This document shows positions 1 to 5,993 of a stretch of 5,993 bases of DNA, piece by piece. The notes below the pieces were generated by a model. It saw only the letters and a list, made by a program, of their open reading frames with translations, was not told where the DNA came from and ran no database searches. The DNA comes from an uncultured Labedella sp. (GTDB taxonomy: Bacteria; Actinomycetota; Actinomycetes; Actinomycetales; Microbacteriaceae). How positions within the stretch are numbered: position 1 is the stretch's first letter; each line of letters begins with the position of its first letter. A program made the position numbers and the translations under genes. Where the stretch lies: positions 1 to 5,993 of the forward strand of contig CAKTZW010000127.1 in the NCBI GenBank assembly GCA_934636065.1, written 5' to 3'.

Positions 1-636
1 GCCAACGACGTCTCGGCGTACATCCCGACCAACGTGATCTCGATCACCGACGGCCAGATCTTCCTGCAGTCCGACCTCTTCAACGCCAACCAGCGTCCCG
101 CGGTCGACGTCGGAATCTCGGTCTCGCGCGTCGGCGGTGACGCTCAGGTGAAGTCGATCAAGAAGGTCTCCGGAACGCTCAAGCTCGAGCTCGCGCAGTA
201 CCGCTCGCTCGAGGCCTTCGCGATGTTCGCGTCCGACCTCGACCCGGCCAGCCGCCGTCAGCTCGCGCGAGGCGCCCGCCTCACCGAGCTGCTCAAGCAG
301 CCGCAGTACTCGCCGTACCCCGTCGAGGAGCAGGTCGTCTCGATCTGGGCCGGAACGAAGGGCAAGCTCGACAATGTGGCGATCGAGGACGTCCTGCGCT
401 TCGAGCGCGAGATGCTCGACTACCTCGGCCGCAACACGAACGTGCTGACGACTCTGCGCGAGACGAACGTGCTCGACGACGACACCACCGCCGAGATGGA
501 GAAGGCGATCGACGCCTTCGCCCTCGAGTTCCAGGCCGGCGACGGCCAGGGCATCGGCGACCCGGGGTCGGAGGACGTCGACGCCCTCGAGGCCGAGAAC
601 GTCGGCCAGGAGAAGATCGTGAAGGGTCGCCGCTAG
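1..636 (+). CDS. atpA: F1Fo-ATP synthase subunit alpha, C-terminal part (5'-truncated by window)
   Basis: Non-catalytic alpha subunit of the F1 head, which alternates with beta around gamma and completes the catalytic sites at the inner face of the membrane. The frame is open from base 1 and 211 residues are visible before TAG at 634-636. The start lies upstream; a full alpha of about 540 residues would place this near the last 40%. The fragment opens with the conserved stretch [20 protein letters not shown]. It then carries GISVSRVGG, whose Arg (codon 127-129) matches the alpha arginine finger (Arg376 in E. coli) that reaches into the beta active site. The region [18 protein letters not shown] follows, then the helical C-terminal domain. 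The GTG at 34 is an internal Val codon of the conserved stretch, not a start. The stop lies 3 nt before atpG, so translational coupling is likely. Identification is very secure. Confidence 0.97.
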   Translation, partial: ANDVSAYIPTNVISITDGQIFLQSDLFNANQRPAVDVGISVSRVGGDAQVKSIKKVSGTLKLELAQYRSLEAFAMFASDLDPASRRQLARGARLTELLKQPQYSPYPVEEQVVSIWAGTKGKLDNVAIEDVLRFEREMLDYLGRNTNVLTTLRETNVLDDDTTAEMEKAIDAFALEFQAGDGQGIGDPGSEDVDALEAENVGQEKIVKGRR

Positions 637-639
637 TCC

Positions 640-3032
<2,393 letters not shown>

Positions 3033-3034
3033 TC

Positions 3035-3304
3035 ATGGCGAGCGCTCCGCTCACCGTGAACGTCGTCGCGGCCGACCACGAGGTGTGGTCGGGCGAGGCC
3101 TCGATGGTCGTCGCGCGCACCGTCGAGGGCGAGATCGGCATCCTGCCGGGTCACGAGCCGATGCTCGCGATCCTCGCGAAGGGTGAGGTCCGCCTCACCC
3201 TCGCGGACGGCCGGAAGCTCACCGCCGACGCCGAGGACGGGTTCCTCTCTGTCGAGAAGAACGTCGTGACGATCGTCGCGGGCACCGCGAGCCTCGTCTC
3301 GTAG
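3035..3304 (+). CDS. atpC: F1Fo-ATP synthase subunit epsilon, short form
   Basis: Foot of the central stalk, joining gamma to the c-ring. The product is 89 residues and consists only of the N-terminal beta-sandwich domain. Visible landmarks are LTVNVVAADHEVWSGEA (6-22), the conserved EGEIGILPGHEPMLAIL (31-47), and a final strand series ending ASLVS. Family members such as E. coli epsilon have about 130-140 residues, adding a C-terminal helical hairpin that inhibits ATP hydrolysis. That hairpin is absent here. No helix-like remnant follows the stop: in the same frame, positions 3305-3340 read only Ser/Arg/Pro-rich codons, so this does not look like a recent frameshift. Short epsilons in related actinobacteria are what I recall, but I could not check. 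The start has a good SD and lies 2 nt after atpD, so the two are probably translationally coupled. Confidence 0.93.
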   Translation: MASAPLTVNVVAADHEVWSGEASMVVARTVEGEIGILPGHEPMLAILAKGEVRLTLADGRKLTADAEDGFLSVEKNVVTIVAGTASLVS

Positions 3305-3364
3305 TCCCGCACCCGCTCTTCCTCTTCACCCGAACGCCCCGTGCTGCTCCTGCTCCCTCCGTCC
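3305..3364 (+). terminator. C-rich, G-poor tract after atpC, possible Rho loading region
   Basis: By hand count these 60 nt hold 33 C and only 9 G, in contrast to the mixed G and C of the surrounding genes. The first part is a pyrimidine tract (CTCTTCCTCTTC, 3315-3326). C-rich, G-poor, unstructured RNA just after a stop codon is the usual signature of a Rho utilisation site, and the atp operon should end near here. The last 24 nt are also the first codons of yaaA, so part of the bias comes from Leu/Pro/Ser codons. There is no T-tract, so a classical intrinsic terminator is not seen. Confidence 0.3.
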
Positions 3365-3397
3365 GAGACGAAGGTGCAGGGAGGCACGGGGCGTTCG
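3331..3397 (+). repeat. Perfect 14-bp inverted repeat spanning the yaaA start codon
   Basis: The left arm CGAACGCCCCGTGC (3331-3344) and right arm GCACGGGGCGTTCG (3384-3397) are exact reverse complements. The 39-nt spacer can add an inner helix of CTCCCT (3353-3358) with AGGGAG (3378-3383). The GTG start of yaaA (3341-3343) is inside the left arm, and the right arm is codons 15-19. As RNA this would be a very stable hairpin hiding the start codon. It may be a terminator stem for the atp operon, a translational switch for yaaA, or both. No U-run follows the right arm. The repeat is seen directly; its function is inference. Confidence 0.75.
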
Positions 3398-4126
3398 CTG
3401 TTGCTGGGAGCGCTGCGGTTCCCCGAACTGACGAGGGTGCGATCGCGGGTGCTCTCCGCCCTGGCTGAACTCTCCCGCGACCGCGACGCCTCGGTCTCGG
3501 CGTTGAAGCTCGGCCCGAAGGGGCACGGCGAGGTCGACGTCAACCGTGCGGTGAGGCGGGCTCCGACGCTACCCGCGATCGATCGCTACTCCGGTGTTCT
3601 CTACGACGCCCTCGACCCCGCGTCGCTCTCCGAGCAGGCCCGGGTCGCCGCGGCCGAGCGCGTCGTGATCCAGTCGGCGCTGTTCGGTCCCGTCGGCGCT
3701 CTGGATCCCGTGCCCGCCTACCGGCTCTCGCATTCCACGGTGCTGCCCGGTGTCCGACTCGCGCCGACGTGGTCGGAGCCCGCCGGAACGGCGCTCCACC
3801 GCGTCGCCGGACTCCTCGTCGATCTCCGGTCCGAGGGCTACGCGGAGCTCGCTCCCGTCTCCTCGACCGGACGGTCCGTCTACGTCCGAGTGGTGTCGGT
3901 CGACGAGTCCGGGCGCCGCCGGGCGCTCAACCACTTCAACAAGAAGACGAAGGGCCTCCTCACGCGGGCGCTTCTCGAGAGCGGCCAGGAGTTCGACCGG
4001 GTCGAGGAGCTCGCGGAGTGGGCGGCGTCGGCCGGATTCGAGCTGCGTCCGGGCACGGTCGCCGGAGAGTGGGACCTCGTCGTCCCCGAGTCGGCTCGCC
4101 CGGTCACCGCGTCACGTCCGCGCTGA
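3341..4126 (+). CDS. yaaA: YaaA/UPF0246 family protein (peroxide stress response)
   Basis: The product is 261 residues, close to E. coli YaaA (258). In E. coli, YaaA limits free intracellular iron and so DNA damage during hydrogen peroxide stress; later structural work describes a DNA-binding fold. Family landmarks are the N-terminal LLLLPPSETK (2-11), DRYSGVLYDALD (81-92), VVIQSALFGPVGALDPVPAYRLS (108-130), VDLRSEGYAELAPV (160-173) and NHFNKKTKGLLTRALLES (197-214). No signal peptide or membrane segment is seen, so it should be cytoplasmic. The start is GTG 3341, because the conserved LLPPSETK follows at once and no other start codon lies between it and the in-frame atpC stop at 3302. No SD precedes it; the leader is pyrimidine-rich and the start lies in a 14-bp inverted repeat. 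Either it is reached from atpC by reinitiation (36-nt gap, same frame) or translation is conditional. The last 15 bp overlap the tag stop on the other strand. The family call is secure, the stress role is by homology. Confidence 0.92.
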   Translation: MLLLLPPSETKVQGGTGRSLLLGALRFPELTRVRSRVLSALAELSRDRDASVSALKLGPKGHGEVDVNRAVRRAPTLPAIDRYSGVLYDALDPASLSEQARVAAAERVVIQSALFGPVGALDPVPAYRLSHSTVLPGVRLAPTWSEPAGTALHRVAGLLVDLRSEGYAELAPVSSTGRSVYVRVVSVDESGRRRALNHFNKKTKGLLTRALLESGQEFDRVEELAEWAASAGFELRPGTVAGEWDLVVPESARPVTASRPR

Positions 4127-4759
4127 CCGGTCGTCACCCTCCTCAGCACGCCAGCACCCCTCCAGGTGGTCGTCGACGAGGCCGCCCGACTGCATGAGCG
4201 CGTACATCGTCGTGGGACCGACGAATCGGAAGCCCCGCCGGCGGAGTTCGGCGCTGAGCGCCACCGACTCCGGCGAGGTCGCGGGTACCTCCGACCACGA
4301 TCGCGGACGCGACCGGGCGCCCTCCGGCGGCGCGAACCGCCACACGATCTCCGAGAGCGGTTCGTCCAGAGCGAGGACGACCTGGGCGTTCGCGATGGTC
4401 GCCTCGATCTTCCGGCGGTTCCGGATGATCGAGGCATCGCCCATGAGCCGCAGGACGTCCGCGTCTCCCATCCGTGCGACGGCCTCCGGCTCGAAGCCCT
4501 GGAACGCGCGACGGAAGGCCGGGCGACGTCGCAGGATCGTGATCCAGCTGAGTCCGGCCTGGAACCCCTCGAGGCTGATCTTCTCGAAGAGCTCGCGGTC
4601 GCCCGTGAGCGGTCGACCCCACTCCTCGTCGTGGTAGCGCCGATACTCGGGGTCGTCACCGCTCCACGCGCATCGAGCACGCCCATCGCTGCCGACGACG
4701 ATCCCGGGCCGGGCCGGCGCGGCGGGGGAAGGGGGCTGAGAATCGGTTGCGCTGTCCAT
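4112..4759 (-). CDS. tag: DNA-3-methyladenine glycosylase I
   Basis: Base-excision repair enzyme that removes 3-methyladenine from alkylated DNA (EC 3.2.2.20). The product has 215 residues, against 187 in E. coli Tag. The extra part is mainly a 26-residue Pro/Ala/Ser-rich N-terminal tail before the conserved core. The core reads RCAWSGDDPEYRRYHDEEWG (29-48). The four zinc ligands of the family, Cys4/His17/His175/Cys179 in E. coli, are matched with identical spacing within each pair by Cys30/His43 and His198/Cys202. Glu64 in SLEGFQAGLSWITIL (62-76) matches E. coli Glu38 in the binding pocket, and Trp72 is kept. RGFRFVGPTTMYALMQSGGLVDDH (175-198) is also typical. ATG 4759 is chosen because no start codon lies nearer the core and because a TANNNT box sits 6 nt upstream, implying a leaderless mRNA. 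The 3' end overlaps convergent yaaA by 15 bp. Confidence 0.95.
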   Translation of the reverse strand: MDSATDSQPPSPAAPARPGIVVGSDGRARCAWSGDDPEYRRYHDEEWGRPLTGDRELFEKISLEGFQAGLSWITILRRRPAFRRAFQGFEPEAVARMGDADVLRLMGDASIIRNRRKIEATIANAQVVLALDEPLSEIVWRFAPPEGARSRPRSWSEVPATSPESVALSAELRRRGFRFVGPTTMYALMQSGGLVDDHLEGCWRAEEGDDRSART

Positions 4760-4765
4760 TCCTCG

Positions 4766-4771
4766 AGACTA
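4766..4771 (-). promoter_or_regulatory. Leaderless -10 element of tag
   Basis: Read on the minus strand, TAGTCT (a TANNNT box) lies at 4771-4766, followed by CGAGGA and then the ATG at 4759. The spacing puts the transcription start at or next to the A of ATG. GAGGA touches the ATG directly and is too close to act as a normal SD, which fits a leaderless mRNA. No convincing -35 is seen 17 bp upstream. Confidence 0.5.
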
Positions 4772-4820
4772 CAAATCGCGCGAGCGGCGAGCGGTCGCGG
4801 CGGGACGGATGGGGAGGAAG

Positions 4821-4852
4821 CCGACCGTGCTCGTCGTGGGGTCGACGGTCGG
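4821..4852. promoter_or_regulatory. 8-bp inverted repeat in the divergent tag/aldo-keto reductase promoter region
   Basis: CCGACCGT (4821-4828) and ACGGTCGG (4845-4852) are perfect reverse complements with a 16-nt spacer. The arm centres are 24 bp apart, slightly over two helical turns. The site is 50-62 bp upstream of the tag -10 box and about 44 bp upstream of the reductase -10 box, so a bound regulator could affect either promoter. GC-rich sequence makes 8-bp repeats fairly common, so the operator idea is only a suggestion. Confidence 0.3.
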
Positions 4853-4861
4853 GGTCGACGG
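4838..4861. repeat. Tandem 11-bp direct repeat upstream of the aldo/keto reductase promoter
   Basis: GGGGTCGACGG occurs twice without mismatch, at 4838-4848 and 4851-4861, separated by TC. The period is 13 bp. Each copy carries the palindrome GTCGAC. The pair ends 34 bp before the reductase -10 box, where an activator or repressor bound next to RNA polymerase could sit. It also overlaps the right arm of the 8-bp inverted repeat. It could equally be a small tandem duplication without function. Confidence 0.45.
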
Positions 4862-4895
4862 ACGGCGGCCTTCGCGCGGGGGACGTGCTCCGGGC

Positions 4896-4901
4896 TAGCC
4901 T
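4896..4901 (+). promoter_or_regulatory. Leaderless -10 element of the aldo/keto reductase gene
   Basis: TAGCCT (TANNNT) is followed by GAGGGC and then ATG at 4908, the same six-nucleotide spacing as at tag. Transcription would begin at or beside the start codon. This supports ATG 4908 over the in-frame ATG at 4917. The -35 region is weak; TTCGCG (4871-4876) is the nearest candidate, with a long 19-bp spacer. Confidence 0.55.
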
Positions 4902-4907
4902 GAGGGC

Positions 4908-5870
4908 ATGGCAGACATGGAATACCGTCCTCTCGGACCGTCCGGGCTCATGGTCTCGACCGTGGGGATCGGCTGCAACAACTTCGGTCGAGCCGGCACC
5001 GCGACCGAGACCCAGGACGGCACGGACGCCGTGGTGCACGCGGCCATCGATGCTGGCGTGACCTTCTTCGACACCGCCGACATCTACGGCAAGGAGGCCG
5101 GCCTCAGCGAGACGCTCATGGGCCACAGCCTGAAGGGTCGTCGCGACGACGTCGTCATCGCGACCAAGTTCGGACACAGCGCATTCGACGCCGGTATCCC
5201 GAGCTGGGGCGCCAAGGGCTCGCGCCGTTACGTCCGCCTGGCCGTCGAGGCATCCCTGCGGCGTCTCCAGACCGACTGGATCGACCTCTATCAGCTCCAC
5301 ACGCCGGACCCGATCACTCCGATCGAGGAGACCCTCATCGCGCTCGACGAACTCATCACGGAGGGGAAGGTGCGCTACATCGGACACTCGAACCTCGCCG
5401 CGTGGCAGGCGGTGGAGGCCGACTGGGCGGCGCAGTCCGCCGGCGTGTCCCGGTTCATCTCGGCCCAGAACGAGTACAGCCTCATCGTGCGCGAGCCGGA
5501 GAAGGAGTTGCTGCCGGCGCTCGACCAGTACGGTCTCGGCTTCCTCCCCTACTTCCCCCTCTACAACGGGCTCTTCACGGGCAAGTTCTCGCGAGCCGGC
5601 GGTCCGAGCGATTCGCGCATCATGCGTCAGCGTCCTCACCTGCTCGAGAACGCGCCGTGGGACGCGATCGAGCAGTTCGAGGTGTTCTGCGCCGATCGCG
5701 ACGTCACGATGCTGCAGGCGACGTTCGCCTGGCTGCTCGCACAGCCGGCGCTCACGAGCGTCATCGCCGGGGCCACCCGGCCGGAGCAGATCGTGCAGAA
5801 TGCGGAGGCGGCCACGGCGTGGGATCCGACCGACGAGGACATCGCCGCGATCGGTGCACTGTTCGCGTGA
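4908..5870 (+). CDS. Aldo/keto reductase, NADP(H)-dependent type
   Basis: Predicted cytoplasmic TIM-barrel oxidoreductase that reduces an aldehyde or ketone with NADPH. The 320-residue product has the full family core. It begins with YRPLGPSGLMVSTVGIGCNNFG (6-27). The catalytic tetrad is complete: Asp55 and Tyr60 in FFDTADIYG, Lys87 in IATKFG and His131 in YQLHTPDP. Nicotinamide-contact residues appear in GHSN (159-162) and SAQNEYS (185-191). The C-terminal cofactor motif GATRPEQIVQNAEA (288-301) fits NADPH binding. A partner pattern of GKVRYIGHSN and PYFPLYNGLFTGK places it among the bacterial AKRs related to general stress protein 69 and YghZ-type enzymes, rather than the short prostaglandin-synthase-like group. 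The substrate cannot be read from sequence. ATG 4908 is favoured by the TANNNT box 6 nt upstream. It appears to be a single-gene transcript divergent from tag. Confidence 0.93.
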   Translation: MADMEYRPLGPSGLMVSTVGIGCNNFGRAGTATETQDGTDAVVHAAIDAGVTFFDTADIYGKEAGLSETLMGHSLKGRRDDVVIATKFGHSAFDAGIPSWGAKGSRRYVRLAVEASLRRLQTDWIDLYQLHTPDPITPIEETLIALDELITEGKVRYIGHSNLAAWQAVEADWAAQSAGVSRFISAQNEYSLIVREPEKELLPALDQYGLGFLPYFPLYNGLFTGKFSRAGGPSDSRIMRQRPHLLENAPWDAIEQFEVFCADRDVTMLQATFAWLLAQPALTSVIAGATRPEQIVQNAEAATAWDPTDEDIAAIGALFA

Positions 5871-5873
5871 GGG

Positions 5874-5906
5874 GTCGGCGACGGTCCGCGTGAACGACGC
5901 GCCGAC
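5874..5906 (+). terminator. Possible hairpin after the aldo/keto reductase gene
   Basis: GTCGGCG (5874-5880) and CGCCGAC (5900-5906) form a perfect 7-bp stem with a 19-nt loop, starting 3 nt after the stop codon. No T-tract follows, so as an intrinsic terminator it would be weak. It may serve as a stem-only stop of the kind proposed in high-GC actinobacteria, or be chance. Confidence 0.25.
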
Positions 5907-5916
5907 GACACGCCGC

Positions 5917-5922
5917 TAAGAT
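5917..5922 (+). promoter_or_regulatory. Possible -10 element for the last gene
   Basis: TAAGAT in an AT-richer patch (TAAGATTCTCA) agrees with TATAAT at four of six positions, including the important first two and last two bases. It would start transcription near 5929 and leave an untranslated leader of about 46 nt before GTG 5975. No clear -35 hexamer is seen. Confidence 0.35.
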
Positions 5923-5974
5923 TCTCAGGAAGGCGCCACACCTCCGGCGTCGAACGATCTCGAAGGGTTCACCG

Positions 5975-5993
5975 GTGACCGAGACCATCGCGT
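5975..5993 (+). CDS. Start of an unidentified gene, cut by the window end
   Basis: GTG at 5975 is preceded by GAAGGG (5962-5967), a good SD with 7-nt spacing, and by the TAAGAT box farther upstream. Only six codons are visible (M-T-E-T-I-A, reading GTG as Met), too few to assign a product. The orientation and spacing suggest a transcription unit separate from the aldo/keto reductase. Confidence 0.5.

Noticed and set aside
3302..3340. Stop-codon readthrough fusing epsilon to YaaA, since both are in the same frame
   Set aside because: The frame is indeed open from 3305 into yaaA, but no readthrough signal is seen and the linking codons are unstructured Ser/Arg/Pro. A shared frame occurs by chance one time in three.
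4125..4132. Palindrome GACCGGTC at the yaaA/tag junction
   Set aside because: Eight bases without a loop cannot form a terminator hairpin, and such palindromes are frequent in GC-rich DNA.
4166..4903. 245-codon plus-strand frame opposite tag, reaching the reductase promoter
   Set aside because: Arg/Gly/Pro/Ala-rich translation without motifs; tag on the other strand has all zinc ligands and pocket residues.
4656..5639. 327-codon minus-strand frame opposite the aldo/keto reductase
   Set aside because: The sense strand has a full catalytic tetrad and promoter. The antisense frame runs through the intergenic region and into tag, and its translation resembles no family.

Overview
This window looks like ordinary chromosomal DNA of a high-GC actinobacterium, most likely a member of the Microbacteriaceae or a close relative. 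The grounds are the strong G/C bias at third codon positions, the ATP synthase subunit sequences, an epsilon subunit of only 89 residues, and promoters of the TANNNT type placed so close to ATG that the transcripts would be leaderless. The family placement is inference, because no search could be run.

Layout. Positions 1-3304 hold the 3' end of a F1Fo-ATP synthase operon, all on the plus strand and tightly packed: the C-terminal part of atpA (alpha), complete atpG (gamma), atpD (beta) and atpC (epsilon). The junctions are 3 nt, 29 nt and 2 nt. Together they encode the catalytic F1 head (alpha3 beta3), the rotor shaft (gamma) and its foot (epsilon). The genes for a, c, b and delta would be expected upstream, outside the window. 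After atpC comes yaaA (3341-4126), a YaaA/UPF0246 protein linked in E. coli to iron control under peroxide stress. It is followed tail to tail, with a 15-bp overlap, by tag on the minus strand (DNA-3-methyladenine glycosylase I). A 148-bp divergent promoter region separates tag from a plus-strand aldo/keto reductase (4908-5870). The last bases hold a promoter-like site and the first six codons of another gene.

How the parts relate. The first four genes form one molecular machine. yaaA and tag are both stress or damage-response genes in the families they belong to, but nothing here shows that they are co-regulated with ATP synthase. The aldo/keto reductase appears to be a separate transcription unit.

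I found no new multi-gene system, mobile element, CRISPR array or RNA gene. The most interesting signals are small regulatory structures: a perfect 14-bp inverted repeat whose left arm covers the yaaA start codon, sitting in a C-rich, G-poor stretch after the atp operon; two genes with matching TAG-NN-T plus 6 nt plus ATG leaderless architecture; an 11-bp direct repeat and an 8-bp inverted repeat in the divergent promoter region; mutually exclusive hairpins at the atpG/atpD junction; and an epsilon subunit lacking the C-terminal helical domain.
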